Source of the DNA: Diphasiastrum complanatum
Taxonomy: Eukaryota > Streptophyta > Lycopodiopsida > Lycopodiales > Lycopodiaceae
Assembly: GCA_029204225.1 (NCBI GenBank)
Contig: CM055110.1
Span: 36,764,035-36,828,034 of the forward strand
Direction: 5' to 3'
DNA length: 64,000 nucleotides
Shown piece after piece: positions 19,680 through 29,727 of the stretch; positions within the stretch are counted from its first letter, which is position 1; each line of letters begins with the position of its first letter. Position numbers and translations under genes: made by a program. The notes beneath the pieces are model-generated. The model ran no database searches. It was not told the origin of the DNA and was given only the letters and a program-made list of their open reading frames with translations.

Positions 19680-21470
19680 ATTTCAATATTTACAATTTAC
19701 AAGTCCGATGTGTTCACACTGAGGCAGAAATGTAAGTACGTGACATTCCTGCCCTCCTCCAGGAACATCGTCCGCGATGGTAAAATATGGGTATTGTGCA
19801 TGCAAAGCGTGCGCGGTCTCCCAGGTAGCATCAGTGAGAGGTCTACCGTGCCACACAACCAAGTACTCATGGATTAGATGGTTTCTAAATCGTCTCTCTC
19901 TCCGGTCCGATACTCTATCAGGTCCGTGCATCACCTCTCCATGCTCCTGAAACAAAACAAGTCAATCAATTAGCAAGTTATCACCCTTTTGTAAAACCCT
20001 CTTTAAGAGAAAACATAAAAAACAAGATGAACTTTACAATCCTGAGGTAACGCTAGTTTATAAGCAACATCATTAAGCTTTTTAACTATTTTCCAAGGCC
20101 ACAATAATGGAGATAGCTTATAGCACTTCCCTGTCTTGAGAGAAGGTGAGTCTTTTGGAATCAAGAGAAACACCATGTCTCCTTCCTTGAACTCTCTAGG
20201 TGTGCGATCTCGATCAACAAATGTCTTTGCGCGATCCATCACCTATTTCACATTTTTCTTGGCTAACTCGAGCATCTGTACCATGTGAGTTAGAAAGTCA
20301 GCAGCATTAGGCACTTTATGAGGCATTCCTATAGTAATTGGACTAGCTAGCCTAAAACCATAGTTCAACTTGAAAGGACTTATCTTAGTAGAAGCAATCT
20401 TTTTATCATTATAAACAAACACAACAAGGGCAACTATTTCTCCTATTGCGTTTGCTTAACACTTACGTACGCCCTAAGCATATCCTCTATGGTTTGGTTA
20501 ACTCTCTCTGTTTGACCATCCATTTCAGGGTGATCAGTACTGCTCATTCACAACCGCACTTCAAGCTTATCCATTACAGCAGGCCAAAAATGACCCATAA
20601 AGCGTGTATCCCTATCAGACACTATGGATCATGGTAATCTATGAAGTCTGAATATATGTTGTATGAATAGATCTCCCATCTATTTTTTTATGAGTTGGTA
20701 AGAAATGAGCCATTTTTGTGAGTTTGTCAACCACAACCATTATGGTATCATGTTGAAGCTGCATACGAGGCAAGTGTGTAATAAAGTCCATCGAAACACT
20801 CTCCAATCTTCCCTCTGGAATAGGAAAAGAGTGTGACGATCCAAGAACTTGAACCCTTTCGACTTTGTTAAGTTGACACTTAAAACAACGTGTCACATAA
20901 CTATGAACATCTTTATTAATCTTAGGCCACCAGAAATTACGTCGGATCAACTCACAAGTCTTATCCACACCAGGATGACTTGCACTAAGGCTATCATGCC
21001 AGGAATGCAAGATTTTCTTACGCAGCTCCTCACAAGCTGGAATGAGAAATTTGCCATTCCTCTTAATAAAACCATCCTCTATGGTATACTTAAGATAAGT
21101 GCGAGCAAAGGGAATAGAGCTCTCCTCTTGAGACTCTGCATGGCCATGACTCACCTCAAGCTCCACTCTCTTACATTGAGGATCCTCTAGTTGAGCTTTC
21201 TTAATCTCAACTAATAGGTCATTTTCAATAACCACAAATGACATTTGATACACTATCTGAGACAATGCATCAGCCGCTCTATTTTTTGCCCCTTTCTTAT
21301 AATGAATTTCCATCTGAAATTCTTGCATAAGTTCAGACCATCTTGTCTGTCGGCCGCTGAGATCAAGCTGTTTGCAGAATACCTCAAGGTATCATGATCA
21401 ATTCCTAATGAGTTGGATAATTTTGTTGTGCCGAAGTGAGCTTCTTGCCCTAAAAGGCTACAGTTATAAA
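19680..21470 (-). pseudogene. Ty3/gypsy (copy B) RNase H end, integrase, chromodomain, LTR start
   Basis: Down the minus strand: the RNase H remainder 21470-21350 (after the inserted element; Lys-Lys-Leu-Thr-Ser-Ala-Gln-Gln-Asn-Tyr-Pro-Thr-His); the connection (His-Tyr-Lys-Lys-Gly-Ala-Lys-Asn-Arg-Ala-Ala-Asp-Ala-Leu-Ser); the integrase zinc box (His-Pro-Gly ... Cys-Phe-Lys-Cys); the first catalytic Asp in Ser-Met-Asp-Phe-Ile; a decayed middle; Asp-Gly-Gln-Thr-Glu-Arg-Val-Asn-Gln with the catalytic Glu at about 20520; the C-terminal domain 20242-20003; and a chromodomain about 19955-19750. A purine tract GGAGGAGGGCAGGAA leads to TGTCACGTAC, the likely 3' LTR start at 19747. Several stops break it. 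Confidence 0.85.
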
Positions 21471-22024
21471 GTCCTCAATCCAAGGATCCTATTCTAAGCA
21501 TGCCAATCACAAGCGACACAAGGGAACCTGATGGTGGACAAACCAACCCAACCAAACCTAAATCGAACGGATCTAGCCCCCAAGCTATGGATCAATCACT
21601 CAGAGAGGAATGAAGCATCACACCAGCAGCATCCTACCACCGGTCATGCTATCAAGCATACACTAGTGAGAGCCCAATAAGTATACTTATACCCTCCAAG
21701 GCCCATGCACCACTAGTAGTGCACTGTGACACCTCTGCAGCTTATCTGGGCCACGTCATCCAGTTCCCCAATGATTCACTGATAGACCCATACAAATCCA
21801 CCATCAAGTGTTTAGGCCTACAACCATTAATTATGACCATGTACACATAAGGGCCCCAATTCCCTTATAATCACAATTAACTTACAAATTGTTGGTCTAC
21901 CAGTCCCTAGCATGGACACGCTACCCGAGACCAGTCATGGGCATGACATTCTTCCCCCCTTATTCAAGTTCTGTCCTCAAAACTTAAAACTAGGAAAGTT
22001 CCTCGTTAAGCTTCCTTCCTGTTC

Positions 22025-22510
22025 CTAGGAATCATCATCGCCTGTACATCCCTTCCATCGAACCAGATGCTCGGTAACTATACGATTTCTCAATCGTTTA
22101 GTTCTTGTATCCAAGATCTTTTCAGGTTCAAGATGAGATACACCCAATGATTCATCCAACAGGTCCAATTGATCTCCAGATCCAAGATGCTTTCCTGCAC
22201 GTAGACTCTTCTTGAGACGGCTTACATGAAATACGGGATGCACTTGAGATCCTTCCGGGAGTTCCAATTGGTAAGCTAAGGATCCGACCTTTTTCAAGAT
22301 CTAATACGGTCCTCTATATCTGGGAGACTAATTTACGCTTGAATCCATCGGGATTCTCAAAAAGTACCCAATCCCCTACTTGGAAGTCTCTCGATGATCT
22401 TTTCAGACTTGCATGATTTCGGTCCCCATTCTGGTACACTGGACAATCTCACGTGCAATCCGTATCATTTCTTGCATATCATGTAGGAAATCCGCTACTT
22501 TTTGAAACTT
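22025..22510 (-). pseudogene. Chromovirus integrase C-terminus and chromodomain
   Basis: Minus-strand frame with Gly-Ser-Leu-Ala-Tyr-Gln-Leu-Glu-Leu-Pro ... Val-His-Pro-Val-Phe-His-Val-Ser-Arg-Leu-Lys-Lys (integrase C-terminal fold), then Pro-Glu-Lys-Ile-Leu-Asp-Thr-Arg ... Val-Thr-Glu-His-Leu-Val-Arg-Trp-Lys-Gly (chromodomain, normally read as a histone-mark targeting module). The end of the chromodomain abuts the polypurine tract region at 21950. Everything upstream of about 22510 is deleted or unrecognisable. Confidence 0.8.
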
Positions 22511-22977
22511 GAACGCCCGAGTCTCTACCGCAATGGGTGATATAGGTTAAAAACTATACGTAAGCACGCACGGGCTATAACTGGTAGCCAAATGCTTACT
22601 ATAACCCAATCTCCATCAAGGTGACTACCTCTCCGAGGAGATTGCTATGAAAATATGAAGACATATCTTAACTGACCTTTTGATCATGCAGGTAATCCTT
22701 CTTTTAACCGATCAAGTATAACTAGAATCTAAACTATGATTCGTCAATCATAATTCATCAGATTCTTGTGCTATACTCAATAAAAGAACGTGATACCCTC
22801 ACATAGTCAACAACCAATGATCAGAAGAACTTTTAAACTTAGAGTCATTTCTAGTTTAGCAAATACGGTCGACCAAAACGCGGCTAGTGAACTTTGAAAC
22901 ACGAATGTACATAATGTCACTTTGGTAATCCGTAAAGCCTAAACAGACACTCTATAACTTCTTGGTCTATACCCGAA
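22511..22977. other. Unassigned internal DNA of the collapsed chromovirus
   Basis: No coding domain was seen on either strand. It lies between the integrase end and the inverted LTR segment, where several kilobases of gag-pol would be expected. Confidence 0.5.
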
Positions 22978-23162
22978 AAGATGCTGGTGGTGTGATGCTT
23001 CATTCCTCTCTGAGTGATTGATCCATAGCTTGGGGGCTAGATCCGTTCGATCTAGGTTTGGTTGGCTTGGTTTGTCCACCATCAGGTTCCCTTGTGTTGC
23101 TTGTGATTGGCATGCTTAGAATAGGATCCTTGGATTGAGGACTTTATATTGGTATCAGAGCC
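22978..23162 (+). repeat. Inverted LTR segment with PBS
   Basis: The reverse complement of LTR sequence 21465-21640: it runs plus-strand from GATGCTGGTGGTGTGATG to GGACTTTATA, then TTGGTATCAGAGCC. The rest of this LTR (23163-23448) lies in normal orientation. GAGCCC occurs both in the PBS and at the LTR breakpoint (GAGAGCCCAATA in the intact LTR), which marks the likely inversion junction. About 40 bp of LTR (CCACCGGTCATG...CACTAGTG) are lost. Confidence 0.8.
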
Positions 23163-23459
23163 CAATAGGTATACTTATACCCTCCAAGGCCCATGCACCA
23201 CTAGCAGTGCACTGTGACACCTCATTGAACACCTCTGCAGCCTATCTGGGCCACGTCATCCAGTTCCCCAAGGACTCACTGATAGACCCATACAAATCCA
23301 CCATCAAGTGTTTAGGCCTACAACCATTAATTATGACCATGTACACATAAGGGTCCCAATTCCCTTATATTCACAATTAACTTATGGGTTGTTGGTCTAC
23401 CGATCCCTAGCGTGGACACGCTACCCGAGACCAGTCATGGGCATGACAACAGTACAGGC

Positions 23460-23936
23460 CTTTCCTCCTGCATCAGCACTCCCCCCACAACAATGTCACT
23501 TGCATCCATATCAAGGATTTAAGGTTTTAGAAGGTCAACAATCTTTAGAGTGGCGCAATCAGCAAAAGCTTGCTTTAACTGATCAAAGTTTGCTTGTTGC
23601 AGCACGGTCCACTTGCCAAACTTGTTTTTTTCTAGTTAAATCAATCAAAGGTTCTGCAATACGGGAGTAATCTTTAACATTTTTTCTATAAAACACCGCC
23701 AACCCTAGGAAAGATTGCAATGTTGTCAAATCAGCTGGCACAGGCCACACAATGATCACAAGAACTCTCTTAGGATCCAGTCTTACTCCATCAGTAGTCA
23801 CAATATGACCTACATACTCAATTTTCTTTTTAGAAAGTTCTCTCTTTCTTGCATTAGCAAACAATTTGTTTTTCCAGAAGGTAGACAACACAATCCTAAG
23901 ATGGGTCAACAACATAGAGGGTTGACCCCCTTGGGC
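23460..23936 (-). pseudogene. Gypsy B RT C-terminus and RNase H start
   Basis: Minus strand: Leu-Phe-Ala-Asn-Ala-Arg-Lys-Arg ... Ile-Glu-Tyr-Val-Gly-His-Ile-Val-Thr-Thr-Asp-Gly-Val (RT thumb), Leu-Gln-Ser-Phe-Leu-Gly-Leu-Ala-Val-Phe-Tyr-Arg-Lys (RT/RNase H linker), then a frame change to Leu-Asp-Met-Asp-Ala-Ser-Asp-Ile (first catalytic Asp of RNase H) and Val-Leu-Met-Gln-Glu-Glu-Arg-Pro-Val. It is interrupted at 23453 by the chromovirus and continues at 21464. The catalytic RT core is absent: the piece joins gag at about 23936. Confidence 0.85.
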
Positions 23937-23937
23937 A

Positions 23938-24703
23938 TTAGGCAGCCCATACAACCCCTTTGCCTTTATCTTTTTGTCCACTTAGAGCCTTGCCCTTGTC
24001 CTTGCCCTTGTCATTGGCCTTTGAACTTCTTGAATTTGCACTTACCCCAAGGCATTTGTTCCCCTTGGGCTTGACCACCCAAGGTTCCCGCAGCTGGTTC
24101 ATGGGACTTCTTCCCATCTTCATAGTAAATAGCCATCTAAACAGCATTCTGGATAGTATGTGTTTGCTCCTTTCACACAAACGGCCGCAAACTCTCCCTA
24201 AGTCCTTCAATAAAATGAAACACCTGTAAATACATAGGCACTTCCTCAGGGATTCTCAGCAACGCCTCTCTATATTGATCAACATATCCTTGAACCGGCC
24301 AATTGCCTTGCTTGAGGCCTGTCCACTATTGCATGGCTCGATTCTTTTCATCAAGAGGCACCCGGTTTTGTACAAACATCTGTCGAAATGCCTCCCAAGA
24401 ATCCGATACAAGGCCATCTTCTTCAACTTTCCACCACCATCGTTGTGCCAATTCCTCTAACTGATACGTAGCTTCAGCAATCATCCCTGAATCATCAGTA
24501 ATGCCCTTTCCATTTCTGCAACCAATTTCCACTGAATCTGTGGTTCTTACAGCTATTGCACTCGTAAACTCTGGAGGTTTCAAGTCCTTAATGGACGACA
24601 ACTTGCGCTTCCTGTCAAGATCCACAACTCTTTTAGTTGAACCAAGCTCACCACCCAAATTCCCTATACCACTGACTCTTTCAGGTGCATGGCCAAGCTT
24701 CAA
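23938..24703 (-). pseudogene. Gypsy gag fragment fused to RT remnant
   Basis: Minus-strand frames 24703-24326 and 24210-23938 show a gag-like capsid segment (Leu-Glu-Glu-Leu-Ala-Gln-Arg-Trp-Trp-Trp ... Trp-Glu-Ala-Phe-Arg-Gln-Met-Phe) and a Lys-rich C-terminus (Lys-Gly-Lys-Asp-Lys-Gly-Lys). The gag end runs straight into RT thumb sequence at about 23936, so protease and most of RT were deleted. It probably belongs to copy B. Confidence 0.65.
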
Positions 24704-24994
24704 TTTTTCTAAGATCTACTTTAACAATTTTGCAAATCTGAAGCAGGCTGATTTTTACAAAAGCAAAGAGAAAAAACAAGCAAGATAGCAGGAGATGCTC
24801 AAAGGCTGCCCAAAGACCAACAATCCACCATAGGGCTCCAATTTGTAAGCTTCAGGGCTCTCCAGCTGCTCAAACATGTAGTAGGGCGTTGGCCCACCTA
24901 GCTCCCAACAAACTCTAAGGTGAAAACGATGCCAAACCCCACATTGGAAAGTGGAGCAAGCCTCAAGGAAGATAGCAAAGCACATGGAAGAAAT
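24704..24994. other. Unassigned DNA between gypsy B gag and the hAT fragment
   Basis: No recognisable domain was seen. Frames here are short and overlap on both strands. Confidence 0.4.
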
Positions 24995-25202
24995 TATACC
25001 TCTCTGATCCATGGAAGTGCACACAGGTCATGAATGAGGAGATCTCTGCAGTGTGCAGCACATGGTGTCCATACAATGGTGGGGTGCTCCCTCATCAGAA
25101 TCTCTCCCATTTGCTTACAGTTCGTGGCGTTGTCTGTGACAACTTGAACCACGTGTTCCACCCCACTGTCAGCAATCACATCTCTCACAGCCTCCCATAT
25201 TC
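24995..25202 (-). pseudogene. hAT-superfamily transposase fragment (DUF659-like)
   Basis: Minus-strand frame about 69 residues long: Ile-Trp-Glu-Ala-Val-Arg-Asp-Val-Ile, then Val-Val-Gln-Val-Val-Thr-Asp-Asn-Ala-Thr-Asn-Cys-Lys, then Ile-Val-Trp-Thr-Pro-Cys-Ala-Ala-His-Cys. The order VVQVVTDNAxNCK ... WTPCAAHCxDL is typical of plant hAT transposases with a DUF659 domain. The Asp of TDNA is a catalytic-core residue (family knowledge). It directly abuts the truncated RT of gypsy A at about 25203. Confidence 0.8.
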
Positions 25203-26582
25203 CACATCACGAATTGTCAAAGGTCTCGGCCATTCTCGCACCTTACAGACTTTGTCATAATCGATTTCAAGACCTTTATCCGATATGACATGGCCCAGGT
25301 ATTTGAGTTTAGTTTGAAAGAACTCACATTTCGACTCCTTAGCATAGAGCTTTTCTTGCCTTAGAAGATCTAAGACAATACGAAGATGCTCTTCATGCTC
25401 CTCAAGGGTCCGACTATAAATTAATATGTCGTCCAAATACACCACCACAAACTTTCCTAGATATGGACGAAGAATATCGTTCATCATCTGCTGGAAAGTG
25501 GCAGGCGCATTCGTGAGTCCAAAAGGTAACAATAAAAACTCATAATGGCCATATCTGGATCGAAATCCAGTCTTAGGAACATCTTCGTTCCTAATCCTTA
25601 TCTGATGGTAACCTGATCTAAGATCAATCTTGGAGAAATACTTAGCCCCATTCAGACGATTCATAAGATCATCCATCCTAGGTAAGGGATATCTATTTTT
25701 GATGGTTAAATCATTTAACTTTTTAAAGTCACCACACAAACGTGTGCCGCCATCCTTTTTACTAACTAAAAGGATTGGTGCTCCACAAGGGGACTTACTA
25801 GGCCGTATGTGGCCCATCCTAAGGAGTTCTTGTAACTGCTTAGAGATTTCATCCTCTTCCTTGATGCTAACCCTGTATGGAAAAAGAGATACAAGTTGGC
25901 TTCCAAGAAGCAACTCTATCTGATGATCAACACTCCTTTGGGGAGGTAGGCCATCAGGGAGTTTATCAGGAAAAACATCGCTATATTCTTGCCTAAGTTT
26001 GTTAGATATTATTCCTTCAGGTGAGTTAACACTTAAGGGATTATTTACAGGCACATTCAAAGGCAAATGCGATAAATCAATATTTAGACTCTGGATTGCA
26101 TGGTCATCCACATAAATTTCATCTTTCAAAAACCAAAGATAAACTTTATTACGAGAATCTTTCAGATATTCTACAACTTCTAAAGCAGAAGTCAAAGGAT
26201 CAAAAGGCCTATTTACATCGCCTTTTAGCTCAACCAACGAGCCCTTATGCAAAAGGGAAATACTATGTGTAACATAATCCTTTCTTAAACACTCGTTTTT
26301 AGAATAAAACCATTCTTTTCCTAACATTATGTCTACGCTATCCAAGTTCATAATATGAAAATCTAGCGGTTCAACATAATCTTGAATTTGAAGCGGCAGC
26401 TGAGGAACAAGCTGATCCCAAGCTTGTCGATCTTCCCCCGACGCCATTTTCACCACATACAAGTGATTACTTGGCGCGGTAGCCGCCCTGAGCTTCTGCA
26501 CCAGTTTAACATTTATAAAGTTATGTGTGGAACCATCATCAAACAGAACAATCACAGCTTGGCGTCCTACAATTCCATTCAT
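25203..26582 (-). pseudogene. Ty3/gypsy (copy A) protease and reverse transcriptase, 3'-truncated
   Basis: Long open minus-strand frame. Protease: [10 protein letters not shown] (Asp in place of the usual Ser after the catalytic Asp) and Asp-Ile-Met-Leu-Gly-Lys-Glu-Trp. RT: Arg-Ser-Val-Asp-His-Gln-Ile-Glu-Leu, Gly-Thr-Arg-Leu-Cys-Gly-Asp-Phe, [13 protein letters not shown], [12 protein letters not shown], the catalytic Tyr-Leu-Asp-Asp, and Tyr-Leu-Gly-His-Val-Ile. The RT core has no stops over about 460 codons. It ends in the thumb (Ile-Arg-Asp-Val) at the junction with the hAT fragment; RNase H and integrase are missing. Confidence 0.9.
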
Positions 26583-27000
26583 ACGAATGAGATCATGGGG
26601 GCCAAAAACGTATTAAAACAACAATTCTTGCAACTAGTGTCATCCTTAAAGGATAAATCAACAAAAGAAATACTAGAATTACCTGGCGCTTTAAAAGATT
26701 CAGGTTGCCTGCAAGATTTCTTTTGCTTTTTCTTTGGGCAATCTTTTGAAAGATGCCCCTTCTCCATGCAGGAGAAGCACAACCCGCCGGTTCTCGCCTT
26801 GTCGTAGTCGGCGCACTCCAATTTGACGCGCTTTTTCCCGCCTTGGGAACCAGTGTCCGCCGTCTTGTCTCTGCCCCGCTTCTTGAAAATTTTCTTTTCT
26901 TTCTGTTCAGCCTTGGGCAAAGCCTGCTCCTTGCGAGAGGCAAAATGGGCGTCATCGAAGATTTTCGCAAAGCGAACCGCAAGTACTACTGTGTACTTTT
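26579..27000 (-). pseudogene. Gypsy A gag C-terminus with zinc knuckle
   Basis: Minus-strand frame: basic segment, then the CCHC zinc knuckle Cys-Phe-Ser-Cys-Met-Glu-Lys-Gly-His-Leu-Ser-Lys-Asp-Cys-Pro, just before the protease frame that starts at 26582. The N-terminal capsid part is missing: coding similarity stops near 27000, beside a C12 tract, and non-coding sequence follows up to the PBS. Confidence 0.8.
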
Positions 27001-27417
27001 GTTTTATTCCCCCCCCCCCCTTTCTTCAAAATTTTGTTGAAGCAAATTCAAGGTTTACAATAGCTTTTATTTACCAAAAGTTTATTTACAAACTTTGTGA
27101 CTAAGTTTTATAACTTAGTATAAAAACTTTGTAAACTTGTATAACTTTTAAATTAAAAGTTAAACATTAAAAGCTTTGAAACAAAGCTTCAAAGTTTACA
27201 ATGTACATTAAAAGTACAAACAGCTTTCAATCATATTCAACAAAGAAAGCTTCAAATTTGAAGTTTACGTTGACCAACCAAGGCCTTACCTTCTGGTTTA
27301 CGTTGAGAAAACCAAAGCTTTATTAGCTTTGCAAATTTCATCAACAGTTTCAGGTGTAGTGTACTTATAAAGTACAAGGAAGCTTTAGAAACCAAAAGTT
27401 AAGGCACTTGTCAATAG

Positions 27418-28080
27418 CATAGTTGCACAGAATCGCGTTTCTGGGAGGACACGTTTCGGAAACCGCATTTCTCCTCCTAGAATCGCAAAAAAAAAAAAAA
27501 AAAAAATTTGGATATGTGGCTGAAATTTTTTTAGGGGATCAATGGTCAAACGAGCGTTTTGCCTCTCAAAAGTGCAGTAGATGGGTCACAAACAGATCTT
27601 ATTTTCAATAGCTATTTGGTTGTTATTTGCTCAGGTTTTCAATAAATGCTCAGGGGGTTCGCGGGGGGGTAGCCCCCCGAGAAACGGGGGGTTCGGGGGG
27701 CTGTAGCCCCCCAAGAAACAGGGGGTCCGGGTGGCGGTAGCCCCCCGGTGGGGGGTTTGGGGGGCCTCTTCATGACATGGCCTTCCAACTCCCTAAGCGA
27801 AAACACACTTACTGGGACCATCTGTGATCGTAACAGATAGGCTAGAGGTTAGTTTTGAATTTTTATCCTTGACAGAACCCAACATGGATTAATGCACCTG
27901 AACTGGACCATCCTGCACTTGAAACAGTCGGCAAATTACACAGTAATTATGCTCTTAGTTAGAGCTTTCACCTGATACCCATATTGCACAAAAAAGCCAA
28001 AAAAATAAATAAAAAAAACGTTTCTGAAAAAAAATTCCATATTTCCGAAACGCGTTTCAGAAACGCAGTGCAACTATGAC
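27418..28080. mobile_element. Small non-autonomous TIR transposon (about 660 bp)
   Basis: Terminal inverted repeats CATAGTTGCAC (27418-27428) and GTGCAACTATG (28068-28078), with GCGTTTC motifs just inside both ends. TCAATAG flanks it on the left (27411-27417) and right (28081-28087), a likely 7-8 bp target duplication; two extra bases (AC) follow the right TIR. It lies in the leader of gypsy A. No transposase frame. The hAT superfamily is plausible from duplication size, by inference. Confidence 0.75.
27653..27765. repeat. G/C-rich tandem repeat of about 33 bp
   Basis: Three to four units of the type GGGGGTTCGGGGGGCTGTAG followed by CCCCCC(A/G)AGAAAC. Each unit has a G6 run that can pair with the C6 run (AGCCCCCC), and the G runs could form quadruplexes. 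It lies inside the TIR element at 27418-28080 and is the most GC-rich part of the window. Confidence 0.9.
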
Positions 28081-28258
28081 TCAATAGTAGTTATTATAAA
28101 TAGATAAACAAAGGTCCTGTAGCATGCTGATTTCTGGGAGTCCCGCAGACTAGAGCGGCTACCAAGAAAAAAACAGCACGGAATTTTTGACACTGTACGG
28201 TACAGGAAACCAGCAGGCAGGCACGCAGATCCGCGCAGACGTGCAGGTGCCCGTGGAA

Positions 28259-28282
28259 ATTTTTTTTTTTTTTTTTTTTTTG
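28259..28282. repeat. Poly-T tract
   Basis: Run of about 24 T within the gypsy A leader. Confidence 0.9.
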
Positions 28283-28593
28283 CATCAAACAAAAAAAACT
28301 TTGATTGTAAAAAATTTTCGACTTCCAAAACCCAAAGTAAGGCCAGAAAATGAAAACGGTTTTTGAAGTTTTTTAAAACCGTAAAACATTTAAAAGAAAC
28401 CGACTACTACCACCGTAGCTAGCAAAGGTGGTTCGTTTTCAATCAAAACGACCTCAGATTGAGATGAACCAAAAAGCAAAGTTGTTCAGATCGATTCAAT
28501 GAAATCAACTAAGCCTTCAAAAACATCAGCTAAAAGCTCAAACTAACCAATAACATAAGTTAGAGCGATTGCACCTTATTCACAATGATCGGT

Positions 28594-28606
28594 GGCTCTG
28601 ATACCA
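28594..28606 (-). promoter_or_regulatory. Gypsy A primer-binding site
   Basis: Minus strand TGGTATCAGAGCC, two bases after the LTR end (...AGTACA, GT). Initiator tRNA-Met type. Confidence 0.9.
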
Positions 28607-28608
28607 AC

Positions 28609-29130
28609 TGTACTGTTAGAATCCCCCCGGTCATTGCTAAAGCACAAACAAGTGACGAACGCTACGTTACCACCCAACCATAGACGTACTGCTACCTCAC
28701 CCCCGTGCACTGGAGCTACAGACCACCATCAAGCAAGCTCGGATCTCATGTAAGCCATGGTGTCCCATACCACCATGCCTTACCCTCGACCCTCACCTAC
28801 CTACATCTTGAGGCCTAGATACTCGTCTTGACCTGACCACCAGTGGAAGAGCTCTTCATTCTCCCGAAGAGAATGAATACCCCGCTTATGGAGATCCACC
28901 TCTATATACATAGTCCAGGCGGGCCATCTCCCTCCATAGGAGTCACGCATGACCAACGACACGCGGCAGTTGTGCACAATGACGCGGGTCCATAACAATG
29001 AGTCACCGCGTGCCAATGAGACATTGACACGTGGCACCCAAAAGACCTATAATTCCAGATCAACGTTCCATCCCATAACTGAGACCGTCACCTCAAGTTT
29101 CATGTTGCGTACCCTTATGGGTACGTAACA
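28609..29130 (-). repeat. Gypsy A 5' LTR (522 bp)
   Basis: On the minus strand it starts TGTTACGTACCC (29130) and ends ...TCTAACAGTACA (28609), TG...CA, next to the PBS. The first 30 bases contain a palindrome (GTACCCATAAGGGTAC). Its start resembles the LTR start of gypsy B (TGTCACGTAC), so A and B are related families. No matching 3' LTR remains. Confidence 0.85.
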
Positions 29131-29727
29131 GAAGCATTGTATCATTAACATATCAATGTCTTCCTAAATGGGTATATCTTCCACACATCTGAGCCAAGTA
29201 CAATTGTGGCAAGTACACATTTCACCACGTTAGGATAGTGTGGGACCTACTAATCTAGTATAAAAGGTCAAGGCCAATGCCTTGACTATGGGGAGATTGA
29301 TTGGTTACCTTTGTCACCAAGAAACCAAAGTTTCCTGCCAGTTCAAGGGCCTCGAGAATTTGAGATCTTGTTATTCTTCTCACCAAATTTGCACATATCT
29401 ATATGTGGATGCCTCATTAAAAAGATGGTTGTTTCTTATATTTCCCACCAAATTAATATGCCTTTCTAGAGAATGCTTCTTCTCATATTCGGTGTGCTTA
29501 ATCAAATTTTAAATCAGAAATGTGTCTAATTCTGGTTGACAATTTACATTTCTTGAACCTTTCACTCATCAAAGGCCAAATTTTGCCATGTTTTTAGGGT
29601 TTGAGCAATATTCAACGAAAGAGTTAGATTCTGAAAAACTGAAGTTTTTAATTTTTAACTCCATGCTAGCGCAGTAACACTGAAGAGAAAAAAAAAATCA
29701 TTGAACACTGTGTTTAGCATGGAGCAC
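29131..29727. other. 5' end of SKIP8 intron 1, non-coding
   Basis: Intron sequence between the gypsy A LTR and exon 1. No domain-bearing frame was found. Confidence 0.6.

Larger units (their letters stand above)
21465..23448 (-). mobile_element. Collapsed chromovirus inserted in gypsy B RNase H
   Basis: Insertion of 1984 bp flanked by ACAGT (21460-21464 and 23449-23453). It splits the host RNase H between Arg-Pro-Val and Ala-Phe. The 3' LTR is 21465-21948 (484 bp, minus strand TGTCATGCCC...CTTTATA), with purine tract GGGGGGAAGAA at its edge. Internal coding is reduced to the integrase end and chromodomain. The 5' LTR (about 22978-23448) has an inverted inner part carrying the PBS. Confidence 0.85.
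6644..29727 (-). other. SKIP8: SKIP8 intron 1, about 23.1 kb, filled with nested transposons
   Basis: Bounded by donor AAG|GTGCTC (GT at 29727-29726) and acceptor GATTATAG|GAC (6644). It holds a LINE fragment, gag-only and Ty3/gypsy remnants on the minus strand, a plus-strand copia gag piece, a three-LTR copia complex, a collapsed chromovirus, a hAT fragment and a small TIR element. The donor is a weak GT match, but the joined protein reads without a break across the junction (Ala-Leu-Tyr-His-Lys / Asp-Phe-Thr). Most gypsy pieces lie in the same (minus) orientation as the gene. Confidence 0.8.

Noticed and set aside
23135-23670. Plus-strand frames across the chromovirus LTR and gypsy RNase H
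   Set aside because: Antisense or LTR by-products; the same frames recur in the other LTR copy.
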